Shown here: positions 11,372 to 18,802 of the stretch, piece after piece
Position numbering within the stretch: the first letter of the stretch is position 1
Layout: every line of letters starts with the position of its first letter
Origin: Pelomonas sp. SE-A7
GTDB taxonomy: Bacteria > Pseudomonadota > Gammaproteobacteria > Burkholderiales > Burkholderiaceae_C
Direction of reading: 5' to 3'
Assembly (NCBI RefSeq): GCF_030345705.1
Contig: NZ_JAUASW010000001.1
Span: 2,976,001-3,040,000, forward strand
Length of the DNA: 64,000 nt
Made by a program: the position numbers and the translations under genes
Notes under the pieces: generated by a model
Seen by the model: the letters and a program-made list of their open reading frames with translations, nothing else
Told to the model about the DNA's origin: nothing
Database searches by the model: none

Positions 11372-12505
11372 TCAGGCAGCGCCAACCAGACGGGCGATGC
11401 GCTCTTCGGACAGCCGCATCGGCAGCGCATGGGCCGGCAGCAGGGCGGCGATGGCAAAGGCCTCACGCGAGCAGTCGCGCAGCAGCGGCTTCATGCGCGG
11501 CTCGCCGTGGGCGTCGGTCAGCGTGGCGACGATGGGGCAATGGGCCTTCTCGCCATTGCGGACCACCAGGCTCAGCTCACCGGACGCCAGCTTGACGAGG
11601 CTGCCGGGCGGGAAGATGCCGAAGGCCTTGATCAGCGCCGTGGCCAGCGGGCTGCTGGCCGACATCTGGTGCAGCTCACGGCCGGCCTGCATGGCGCTCA
11701 TCGCCGGCCGGTTGGCCCGGCTGCTCAAGCGGGCGGTGTAGACATCGGCAAAGCGCAGCAGCTCGGCCAGCTCAGCCACTTCTCGCAGGCCGTGCGGATA
11801 GCCCGAGCCGTCGGGCAGCTCATGGTGCTGACGCACGGCCGCCAGCCAGTCGGCATCTTCGACGCCGGCCTCGCCCAGCATCTCGGCGCTGCGGGTCGGG
11901 TGCTCGTGGATGGCCTCGCGTTGCATGGCCGTGGGCGGCGAGACCTGGCTGGCCAGCTTGGCCTGCAGGTCCAGCATGGAGACATTCATGGTCAGCGCGG
12001 CCTGGAAGGCGCGGCGCTGCTCGTCGCCGCTCCATCCAAGGTAGCGGGCCGCCGCATGGCAGGCCGTGGCGGCATGCAGCGAATGGCGCACGCCATAGTG
12101 GCTGTCAGCCGAGTCGCCCTGGCGGACGATCTGGGCCAGCGCCACATCCGGCGCGGCTTCGATCAGGGACAGCAGCCCATCGGTGCTGCCCTGCACCGCG
12201 GCCAGCATCTGGGCCTGCGGCGCCATCAGGGCCGAACGCAGTTCATGGCCGGCCCGTTCCCAGTCGGCCGGCAGGCGGGACAGTCGCTGTTCGGCATCAG
12301 GCCGGCGCGCTGGCTGGATGGCCGCCGCCAGCTCCTCGACCTCGACCAGGGCGCCGCGCTTGAACAGCTCGTCCAGTTGGTCCTGGTTGGCGATCACCTG
12401 GCCGCGTGCCAGGAGCAGCAGCCGGCTGGAGTCGCGCACGCTGAAGGCCAGCGGCTGGCCCAGCACGATGCGTTCCTTGACCGAGTTGAGAGAGCAGACG
12501 CGCAT
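11372..12505 (-). CDS. HD-GYP-like protein with degenerate HD motif
   Basis: 377 residues from the ATG at 12505. The N-terminal about 100 residues are an unassigned domain (FSVRDSSRLLLLARGQ). Residues 141-260 follow the HD-GYP pattern: His141, His202-Pro203, HHE at 227-229, DGSGYP at 232-237 and RFADVYTA. The metal-binding HD pair normally found in ALLHDIGK is replaced by Met173-Asn174 (AALTMNVSML). HD-GYP enzymes hydrolyse cyclic-di-GMP; losing HD should disturb the metal centre, so this may be a binding or regulatory protein. Longer in-frame starts would overlap the TetR gene and are rejected. No clear Shine-Dalgarno is seen. Confidence 0.75.
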   Translation of the reverse strand: MRVCSLNSVKERIVLGQPLAFSVRDSSRLLLLARGQVIANQDQLDELFKRGALVEVEELAAAIQPARRPDAEQRLSRLPADWERAGHELRSALMAPQAQMLAAVQGSTDGLLSLIEAAPDVALAQIVRQGDSADSHYGVRHSLHAATACHAAARYLGWSGDEQRRAFQAALTMNVSMLDLQAKLASQVSPPTAMQREAIHEHPTRSAEMLGEAGVEDADWLAAVRQHHELPDGSGYPHGLREVAELAELLRFADVYTARLSSRANRPAMSAMQAGRELHQMSASSPLATALIKAFGIFPPGSLVKLASGELSLVVRNGEKAHCPIVATLTDAHGEPRMKPLLRDCSREAFAIAALLPAHALPMRLSEERIARLVGAA

Positions 12506-12633
12506 GAACAGCGTTATGGCGGAGCGCGCCGCCGGAACCACGACCGGGCGCACTCTAGCGGCCACCCGTCGCGGCGCTGTGGCGCCGTCCCCTTCTCTCC
12601 CCCTTTTGGCGGGCGCAGGGCGCGCAGAATTCC

Positions 12634-13293
12634 TCAGCGCCGGACCGGGTCGGGGCGCAATGCGCGCAATTGCTGATCCAGCAGCGGTCCCAGCAGGCGG
12701 CGCAGGGCCGCCTCGCGGCCTCGCGCCGGCAGCTGCGAGTCGAACTGACCAGACAGGGCCAGGTTGGCAAAGCCATGGACCAGGGACCACAGGCCCAGCA
12801 CCCCCAAGGACTGCGACTCAGTCAGCCGCTGGCCCGAGGCCAGGCCGTGCAGGCGCCGTATGCCGTCCTCAAGCACGCCATAGGCGGCCCGGCCGGCCTG
12901 GGTCAGGGCCTCGTCTTCAAAACCCTCGCAACGGAACATCAGGCTGAAGCGGCCGGGATGATGCAGGGCGAAGCCCACGTAGGCCAGGCCCTGCTCGCGC
13001 AGCTGGTCGACCGGGTCGGCACCGCCGCGCCTGTCGCCCGCGTGCAGGGCCTGGGCCAGGCCCTCGAAAGCCTGGGTCGCCACCGCCACCAGCAAGCCGT
13101 TCGCATCGCCGAAATGATGGGCGGGCGCAGCCGGCGAAACCCCCGAGCGCCTAGCCACCTCGCGCAGCGAGAAGCCGTCCAGGCCCCGCTCGGCCAGCAG
13201 GCCCTCGGCCGCCTCGATCAGCGCTTCGCGCAGCGCCCCATGGTGATAGGCCACGCGCTTGGCGGGAGAGGACGAGGGCTGGGTCATGGGCAT
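12634..13293 (-). CDS. TetR/AcrR family transcriptional regulator
   Basis: 219 residues. The N-terminal TetR HTH is clear (LLAERGLDGFSLREVARRSG, then SPAAPAHHFGDANGLL). The C-terminal domain (about 85-200, containing LMFRCEGFED and LGVLGLWSLVHGFANL) resembles the WHG-type ligand domain. It lies 128 bases before the HD-GYP-like gene and 62 bases after the secreted paralogue at 13356, all on the minus strand, so its target is not obvious. A second start four bases downstream (ATG of MTQP) is possible. Confidence 0.85.
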   Translation of the reverse strand: MPMTQPSSSPAKRVAYHHGALREALIEAAEGLLAERGLDGFSLREVARRSGVSPAAPAHHFGDANGLLVAVATQAFEGLAQALHAGDRRGGADPVDQLREQGLAYVGFALHHPGRFSLMFRCEGFEDEALTQAGRAAYGVLEDGIRRLHGLASGQRLTESQSLGVLGLWSLVHGFANLALSGQFDSQLPARGREAALRRLLGPLLDQQLRALRPDPVRR

Positions 13294-13355
13294 GGCTGGC
13301 GGCTTAACTTGACGTCGTTCAAATCATAGCCGCCACCCCGGCCGGGGCCAGCGAC

Positions 13356-13931
13356 TCAGGCCCGCTGCCACTCCATCAGCCAGTTCAAAGACCAGCTGCG
13401 GCCGCCATCCTCGGACACTGCCTGGCGCCAGCGGCAGCTGCGCGGCGTGATGCTGTCCCAGAGGCTCAGCACCAGCAGCTTGCGCCCGGCCTCGCCGTCC
13501 TCTTCGGCCCAGAACAGGCCGGCACCGTTCTCGAAGCTGCCCGGCAGGCCGGGCGGTGTCAGCACGCCGCTGCGGGCATTGACCCAGTGGTCTATCCACT
13601 GCTTCTTCCCGACGTCCAGCAGGCGCAGACCCATGCCGCTGAACTTGCGGGCCGGAATGCGCAGCTCCTCGACACTGCCGGCACCGCCGAGGATGGGCCA
13701 GACGCTGGCCTCGCCGTCGAAACGGTCCCATTCGGTGGCACCGGCCGGCAGCCGCCAGTGGCGGATCTTCCATTCGCCGGCCAGGAAGTCGAAGTCGCCC
13801 GGCTTGCCCGGCGTGGGCCGGGCCGGCAGCGGCGGAATCGCGTCCAGCGGCGGTGCGCCCTTGGCCTGGGCCACGGTGGGCAGCACGGCGGCACCGGCCG
13901 CCACGATCAGGTTGCGACGGGTCTCGTCCAT
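13356..13931 (-). CDS. Exported hypothetical protein, paralogue of the next upstream gene
   Basis: 191 residues. A short Tat-like N-terminus (MDETRRNLIVAAGAAVLPTV, with RR before a hydrophobic run) suggests export or membrane anchoring. The rest (DFDFLAGEWKIRHWRLPAGA, then ILGGAGSVEELRIP, DHWVNARSG, EDGGRSWSLNW) aligns along its length with the adjacent 161-residue protein at 13931-14416, so the pair arose by duplication. Tryptophan-rich lipocalin/DUF1579-like beta proteins have a similar look. No function can be assigned. Its ATG overlaps the neighbour's stop (TAATG). Confidence 0.7.
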   Translation of the reverse strand: MDETRRNLIVAAGAAVLPTVAQAKGAPPLDAIPPLPARPTPGKPGDFDFLAGEWKIRHWRLPAGATEWDRFDGEASVWPILGGAGSVEELRIPARKFSGMGLRLLDVGKKQWIDHWVNARSGVLTPPGLPGSFENGAGLFWAEEDGEAGRKLLVLSLWDSITPRSCRWRQAVSEDGGRSWSLNWLMEWQRA

Positions 13932-14416
13932 TACTGCTCTCCTTGGGGATGAAAGTCCATGGTCCAGTTGGTCTCCCAGCTCTGGCCGCCATCGGCCGAG
14001 AAGGCCTGTTCCCAGCGCGGGGCCTGGCCGGTGCGCGCCAGCCAGAGGAAGCGCACGCGGATGGGCCGTCCGTCGAGCTGGTCGTCGGCGTAGAAGCTGC
14101 CGACGCCGTCTGCATCGAAGCCGCCGCGCACCGGCACGTCGAGCTGGCCGGGGTGGCGGCCGTCCAGCCACCAGATGGCCCAGGTCCGGCTGGCCGGGTC
14201 GTAGCTGCGCAGGGTCAGGGCCCGGTAGCTGCCGCCGGGCAGGTGCAGCAGGTTTTCGTCCAGGTTGCCCTGGCCGCCCAGCACCAGGCGGGCGGACGAC
14301 AGGCCGTCGAACTCCGTCCAGTCCTGGCAGCCGGCGAGTCGGTGGTTCAGCCGGCGATGGCTGACGCGCCAGTCGCCGATCAGGAAGTCGAAGTCATGGG
14401 ATGGGTTTGCGCTCAT
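13931..14416 (-). CDS. Hypothetical cytosolic protein, paralogue of the exported neighbour
   Basis: 161 residues from the ATG at 14416, chosen because AAGGAGAG stands directly upstream; an earlier ATG at 14452 lacks such a site. It begins DFDFLIGDWRVSHRRL and ends with DGGQSWETNWTMDF, both echoed in the downstream paralogue, but it has no signal sequence. It is divergent from the WYL regulator at 14488 with only 71 bases between, which suggests that this regulator controls the pair. Unknown function; the fold may be lipocalin-like. Confidence 0.7.
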   Translation of the reverse strand: MSANPSHDFDFLIGDWRVSHRRLNHRLAGCQDWTEFDGLSSARLVLGGQGNLDENLLHLPGGSYRALTLRSYDPASRTWAIWWLDGRHPGQLDVPVRGGFDADGVGSFYADDQLDGRPIRVRFLWLARTGQAPRWEQAFSADGGQSWETNWTMDFHPQGEQ

Positions 14417-14487
14417 CAGTCTCTCCTTGTGGGAGCGGATGCTGCGCCTCAATACCTGACAACCTGTGGCAAGTAATATCGGCCTCC

Positions 14488-15468
14488 ATGAAATCGAGCC
14501 GCCTGCTCTCGCTGCTGATGCTTCTGCAATGGCGTGGCCGTCTGTCGGCCACGGCGCTGGCGCGCGAGTTCGAGGTCTCGGTGCGCACCATCTACCGCGA
14601 CGTCGATGCGCTCAGCGCCAGCGGTGTGCCGGTCTATGCCGAGCGTGGCCGCCAGGGCGGCATCGCGCTGCACGAGGGCTATCGCACCCGGCTGACCGGC
14701 ATGACGCCCGGCGAGGCCGAGACCCTGCCACTGGCCGGCCTGGCCGGCGTGGCGCGCGATCTGGGCCTCGGCGCCGAAGCGCAAGCGGCGCGGCTCAAGC
14801 TGATGGCCAGCCTGCCGGTCGATGCCGGCGAAAGCGCCCGGCGCATCGCCAGCCGCTTCCACATCGACCCGCTGCCCTGGTACCACCGGGCCGAGGCCGC
14901 CCCCTGCCTGCCCGAGTTGGCCGGCGCGGTCTGGCGCGAGCAGCGCGTCCGGGTCGAGTACGAGAGCTGGCAGGGCCTCAAGACCCAGGAGCTGGAGCCG
15001 CTGGGCCTGGTGCTCAAGGGCGGGCTCTGGTATCTGGTGGCCAGCCGCGGTGGCCGCCGGCCGCGCAGCTACCGGGTATCGAGCATTCGCTCGTTCGAGC
15101 TGCTGCAGGCCACGTTCAAACGTCCCGCCGGCTTCGAGCTGGCCGAACATTGGCCGGCCGCCGTGGCCGAGTTCGAACGGGCCCTGCTGAAGGACCAGGC
15201 CACGGTGCGCCTGAGCGAAGAGGGCTGCCGCATCCTGCGCGCCGTCAGCCCGCTGGCCGCCGAGCGGGTGCAGGCAAGCCAGCGGCCTGACCCGCGGGCC
15301 GGCTGGATCGAAGCCGAGCTGCCGATAGAGACGCCCGAGTACTCGGCCCGCCAGCTGCTGCGCCTGGGTGCCGAGGTCGAGGTGCTCGCACCGCCCGAGC
15401 TGCGCGAAGCGCTGGCGCGCGAGGCCCGCGCGGTGCTGGCGCTCTATGCCAAGTCCGGCGCGCGGTAG
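14488..15468 (+). CDS. YafY-family WYL-domain transcriptional regulator
   Basis: 326 residues. An N-terminal DeoR/HTH_11 winged helix (RLLSLLMLLQWRGRLSATAL, then EVSVRTIYRDVDALSASGVP) is followed by a WYL domain (about 140-215) with the diagnostic GGLWYLVASRGGRRPRSYRV and a WCX-like C-terminus. WYL proteins sense small ligands or nucleotides. The ATG at 14488 follows the divergent promoter region of the paralogue pair. Its 3' end overlaps the convergent methyltransferase gene by 25 bases (15444-15468). Confidence 0.88.
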   Translation: MKSSRLLSLLMLLQWRGRLSATALAREFEVSVRTIYRDVDALSASGVPVYAERGRQGGIALHEGYRTRLTGMTPGEAETLPLAGLAGVARDLGLGAEAQAARLKLMASLPVDAGESARRIASRFHIDPLPWYHRAEAAPCLPELAGAVWREQRVRVEYESWQGLKTQELEPLGLVLKGGLWYLVASRGGRRPRSYRVSSIRSFELLQATFKRPAGFELAEHWPAAVAEFERALLKDQATVRLSEEGCRILRAVSPLAAERVQASQRPDPRAGWIEAELPIETPEYSARQLLRLGAEVEVLAPPELREALAREARAVLALYAKSGAR

Positions 15469-16373
15469 ACCAGCACCTTCAGCGAGCGGTCTTCGGAGAC
15501 ATCGGCAAAGGCCGGCGGGTTGGCCAGGCGGGCCACGAATTCCAGCGTCGGCGCTTCGACAGCCATCTGCTCGCGCAAAAAGTCCGGGCCCAGATTGGGC
15601 GCATTCAGACACAGCAAGGCATGGCCACCGGGCACAAGCAGGTCCGGCAGGCGGCGCATCACGCGGGCGTAGTCCTTGGTCGCCACGAAGCTGCCCTTCT
15701 GGTAGCTGGGCGGGTCGGCGATCACCAGCTCGTAGGGGCCGCCGCGTCCGATCTTGGCCCAGGACTTGAACAGGTCATGGGCCAGGAAGCTGGCGCCGTT
15801 CTTGGCCAGGCCGTTCAGCTCGTGGTTGCGCCTGCCTGTGCCTAGCGCTCCGGAACTCATGTCGATGTTGACCACGCTGGCCGCACCGCCGCGCAGGGCC
15901 GCCACCGAGAAGGCGCAGCTGTAGGCAAACAGATTGAGCACCGTGCCGCCGGGCTGAGCCGCACATTGCTCGCGCACCCAGCGCCGGCCGGCGGCCATGT
16001 CGAGGAACAGGCCATGGTTCTGGCCGCGCAGCAGGTGGACAAGGAAGCGGGCGCCGTCCTCCTCGACCACATGGGGTTCGGGCAGCTCGCCCGCCATCAG
16101 CCGGGTCTCGGCGCGGCCCTCGTGGCGGCACTGGTAGATCCAGCAGAGCGGCTCGCCCGGGGCCAGGTCTTGCCAGCGGGCCTGCAGGGCTTCGCCGACG
16201 CGCTGCAAGTCCTCGTCCCCCAGCGGCTCGAAGCTGGTCAACAGCAGGGCCGGCGGATAGGCATCCAGCGCCAGGTGCTCGCAGCCGGGGTAGAGGCCGC
16301 CGCGGCCGTGGAAGAGGCGCCGGGCCTCGCGCTGAAGGTCCATCGTGGCGATGGCATCGAACAGGGCTTGCAT
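15444..16373 (-). CDS. Class I SAM-dependent (rRNA-type) methyltransferase
   Basis: 309 residues from the ATG at 16373, four bases after the stop of the MerR gene. SAM motif I is in VLNLFAYSCAFSVAALRGGA, followed by VNIDMSSGALGTGRRNHELN, and motif IV is DPPSYQKGSF. This resembles the catalytic half of the RlmI/RlmK family of 23S rRNA methyltransferases, but there is no PUA domain, so the RNA substrate is uncertain. It probably shares a transcript with the merR-type gene upstream. Confidence 0.8.
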   Translation of the reverse strand: MQALFDAIATMDLQREARRLFHGRGGLYPGCEHLALDAYPPALLLTSFEPLGDEDLQRVGEALQARWQDLAPGEPLCWIYQCRHEGRAETRLMAGELPEPHVVEEDGARFLVHLLRGQNHGLFLDMAAGRRWVREQCAAQPGGTVLNLFAYSCAFSVAALRGGAASVVNIDMSSGALGTGRRNHELNGLAKNGASFLAHDLFKSWAKIGRGGPYELVIADPPSYQKGSFVATKDYARVMRRLPDLLVPGGHALLCLNAPNLGPDFLREQMAVEAPTLEFVARLANPPAFADVSEDRSLKVLVYRAPDLA

Positions 16374-16377
16374 GAAA

Positions 16378-16815
16378 TCAGGATTTGAGAGGGGTGTGGC
16401 AGGCGCAGGCCTCGCCATGGGCGGCGGCCACCAGCTCCTGCAGCACGCCGCAGCCGTGGTGGGCATGGTCGCTGTCGCAGCTGGCCTTGAGCGCGGCCAG
16501 CTGTTTTTCCAGCGCTTTCATGCTGGCCAGCCGGGCGCGCACCTTGGTCAGCTGGGCCTCGACCAGCTCATCGACCTGGCCCAGTTGCTCAGGCGAGGAG
16601 CCGTTCAGCGCCGACAGCAGCAGGCCGACGTCGGCCAGCGGCATGTCCAGCGCCCGGCAATGCCGGATGAAAGCCAGGCGCTCCAGGTGGCTCTGCGCAT
16701 AGTCGCGGTAGCCGTTGCCCGAACGCAGAGGCGGGGGCAGCAGGCCGCTTTTCTCGTAGAAGCGGATGGTCTCGATGTCGACGCCGGTGGCCTGGCTCAG
16801 TTCGCCTATGCGCAT
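16378..16815 (-). CDS. MerR family regulator, CadR/PbrR/ZntR-like
   Basis: 145 residues from the ATG at 16815. The HTH (MRIGELSQATGVDIETIRFY) and long dimer helix are standard. The metal loop has Cys113 and Cys122 in CDSDHAHHGCG, at the positions used by PbrR/CadR. The other conserved cysteine (about residue 78) is absent, here Leu78-Gly79. Extra histidines (117, 119, 120) could contribute. It is divergent from a CDF exporter whose promoter has the classic MerR layout, so it should act there as a metal-responsive activator. Confidence 0.88.
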   Translation of the reverse strand: MRIGELSQATGVDIETIRFYEKSGLLPPPLRSGNGYRDYAQSHLERLAFIRHCRALDMPLADVGLLLSALNGSSPEQLGQVDELVEAQLTKVRARLASMKALEKQLAALKASCDSDHAHHGCGVLQELVAAAHGEACACHTPLKS

Positions 16816-16854
16816 GGCTTGAAGACGGGTGGATGGGCAGGCCGGCAGTATCGC

Positions 16855-16885
16855 TTGACTCTGGAGTGGCTCCAGGCTTTTCAAT
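16855..16885 (+). promoter_or_regulatory. MerR-type promoter/operator of the CDF exporter
   Basis: The -35 box TTGACT (16855-16860) and -10 box TTCAAT (16880-16885) are separated by 19 bases, the over-long spacer typical of MerR-activated promoters. The spacer opens with a dyad, CTGGAG-TGG-CTCCAG (16861-16875), very like ZntR/CadR/PbrR operators. The divergent regulator starts at 16815. Transcription would begin near 16892, which excludes exporter start codons before that point. Confidence 0.88.
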
Positions 16886-16916
16886 GCCGGCCATCCCATT
16901 CCAGAATCGAGACGCC

Positions 16917-17549
16917 ATGAGCCACGCCTGCGCCCACGACCACCATCACCACGACCACGGCCTGTCGTCCGCCGATTCGCCGCGCTACCGCCGAGTGTTG
17001 TGGGCCGCCCTGCTCATCAATGCCGCGATGTTCGTGGTGGAGATCGTCGGCGGCTGGAGCTCGCGCTCGGTCTCGCTGCTGGCCGACTCGGTGGACTTCT
17101 TCGGCGACGCGGCCAACTACGGCCTGGCCCTGATGGTGCTGGGCCTTTCGCTGCGTTGGCGCGCCCGCACGGCCCTGCTCAAGGGCTTGAGCATGGGCGC
17201 CTTCGGCATCTTCGTGCTGGGCCGCGCGGCCTGGTCGGCCTGGCAGGGCGGCGTGCCGGAGCCACTCACCATGGGCGTGATCGGCACGCTGGCCCTGGTG
17301 GCCAACCTGGCCGTGGCCCTGATGCTCTACGCCTGGCGCGAGGGCGACGCCAATATGCGCTCGGTCTGGCTCTGCACCCGCAACGACGCCATCGGAAACC
17401 TGGTCGTGCTGGGCGCCGCCCTGGGCGTTTTCGGCACGCATAGCGCCTGGCCCGACCTGGCCGTGGCCAGCGTGATGGCGCTGCTGGCGCTGAGCGCGGC
17501 GGTCACGGTGATCCGCCACGCCCGCGAGGAACTGCGCCGCGCCTGGTGA
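16917..17549 (+). CDS. CDF-type cation efflux transporter with unusual metal ligands
   Basis: 210 residues from the ATG at 16917; earlier in-frame starts precede the promoter and are rejected. A histidine-rich N-terminus (residues 3-14) is followed by about six transmembrane segments. It lacks the usual cytoplasmic C-terminal domain. Where CDF zinc exporters have HxxxD in helices 2 and 5, this protein has Asp60-x3-Asp64 (DFFGD) and Cys153-x3-Asp157 (CTRND). It probably exports a divalent metal under control of the adjacent MerR regulator; the identity of the metal is open. Confidence 0.85.
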   Translation: MSHACAHDHHHHDHGLSSADSPRYRRVLWAALLINAAMFVVEIVGGWSSRSVSLLADSVDFFGDAANYGLALMVLGLSLRWRARTALLKGLSMGAFGIFVLGRAAWSAWQGGVPEPLTMGVIGTLALVANLAVALMLYAWREGDANMRSVWLCTRNDAIGNLVVLGAALGVFGTHSAWPDLAVASVMALLALSAAVTVIRHAREELRRAW

Positions 17550-17593
17550 GCCAGCATCAGGCCGCAGGCCACGGCCTGGTCGGCTCCCTGGGT

Positions 17594-17800
17594 TCAAGGC
17601 GTGGCGGCAGTGCGGCGTTGCAGCCGATGGGCCAGGCGTCGGGCCGAGCGCAGCGCCGTCGTGGTGGCCGTGCTCAGCAGGGCGTCGGCGCCGCGCCAGA
17701 AGTCGTCCAGCGCCTCACGCCGCAAGGCTTCGGCTTCACGCAGGGCCTGCTCGCGCAGCGCGCGGCGCAGTTCGGGGTCGTTCAGCAGCGGGTTCTTCAT
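17594..17800 (-). CDS. Small charged hypothetical protein
   Basis: 68 residues from the ATG at 17800, preceded by GGAGG at good spacing. The upstream in-frame ATG at 17821 has no such site. The protein is rich in arginine, alanine and leucine (LLNDPELRRALREQALREAE) and looks fully helical with no membrane segment. It is divergent from the LysR gene (start 17902), which may regulate it. No family recognised. Confidence 0.6.
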   Translation of the reverse strand: MKNPLLNDPELRRALREQALREAEALRREALDDFWRGADALLSTATTTALRSARRLAHRLQRRTAATP

Positions 17801-17901
17801 GGGGCCTCCGGGGGGGTGCAATCACTTTATGAATTGACCAACCACTGGGAAATAGGCCTTGCCGCCAATTGGTATTGCAATATCTGCAATACCATCCGGC
17901 C

Positions 17902-18798
17902 ATGCTGCACCTGGATGATCTGGCCCTCTTCGTCCGCATCGTCGAGCTGGGCACGCTCTCGGCGGCCGCCCGCGAGCGCCAAGTGCCGGTCAGCCAGGTG
18001 ACGCGTTCACTGGCCCGGCTGGAATCCCAATGCGGGCTGCGCCTCCTGCACCGGAGCACCCATGGCCTGAGCCTGACCGACGAGGGCGACGGCGTGCTGG
18101 CCCATGCCCGCCGCCTGCTCGACTCGGCGGCCGAGCTGCAGGGCGAGCTGTCGCTGAAGCGGGCCGGGCCCAGCGGCTGGGTCAGGGTCAGCGCCAGCAC
18201 CATCGTGGCCCAGGCCGTGGTGGTGCCAAGCCTTCCGACGCTGTACCAGCGGCATCCGCAGCTGCACCTGGACGTGTCGGCCGACGATCGCATCATCGAC
18301 ATGGCCCGGGAAGGCGTGGACCTGGCGATACGCACCGGCAGTCCAGCCAGCGATTCGCTGGTGGCCCGCCGCATTGGCGAGCTGACGCGGCGGCTCTATG
18401 CGGCGCCGGCCTATGTGGCCGAGCACGGCCTGCCGGCCAGCCTGGACGAGCTGCCCGCCCATCGCCTGCTGGGTCACAGTGCCAGCCCGCTTCTGAACCG
18501 CTGGCAGCTGGGCCAGGGCCGCGAAGCCCGGCTGCTGGAGATCAAGCCCCATACCCGCACCGACAACAGCGCCGTGATGCTGGCCCTGGCCCTGCAAGGC
18601 GTGGGCATCGCCCGCATGGTCAGCATCGTGGCCGAACCGCTGGTGGCCTCAGGCGCCCTGGTGCCGGTGCTGCCCGATCAGGCCGGCGATGCCCCGGTTC
18701 CACTGTTCGCCGTCATGCAACAGGAGCGGCACCGGCTGCCCAAGCTCAGGGCCTGCATAGACCATTGGGCCGAATGGCTGCAGGGCCGCCAGGGCTGA
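17902..18798 (+). CDS. LysR family transcriptional regulator
   Basis: 298 residues from the ATG at 17902 (a TTG 33 bases upstream is less likely). An N-terminal LysR HTH (LDDLALFVRIVELGTLSAAA, then VPVSQVTRSLARLE) is joined to a periplasmic-binding-like effector domain (about 90-295). It belongs to the CrgA/AaeR-like branch. The intergenic region to the small divergent gene contains several short A/T-rich inverted stretches (about 17822-17890) that could hold its operator. Confidence 0.88.
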   Translation: MLHLDDLALFVRIVELGTLSAAARERQVPVSQVTRSLARLESQCGLRLLHRSTHGLSLTDEGDGVLAHARRLLDSAAELQGELSLKRAGPSGWVRVSASTIVAQAVVVPSLPTLYQRHPQLHLDVSADDRIIDMAREGVDLAIRTGSPASDSLVARRIGELTRRLYAAPAYVAEHGLPASLDELPAHRLLGHSASPLLNRWQLGQGREARLLEIKPHTRTDNSAVMLALALQGVGIARMVSIVAEPLVASGALVPVLPDQAGDAPVPLFAVMQQERHRLPKLRACIDHWAEWLQGRQG

Positions 18799-18802
18799 GG
18801 CT

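Noticed and set aside
12506..12790. Extended N-terminus for the HD-GYP-like protein
   Set aside because: The in-frame extension is Pro/Arg/Ala-rich and overlaps the TetR coding sequence; the internal ATG at 12505 starts a normal sequence.
16833..16916. Earlier start codon for the CDF exporter
   Set aside because: It lies upstream of and within the MerR-type promoter, before the expected transcript start near 16892.
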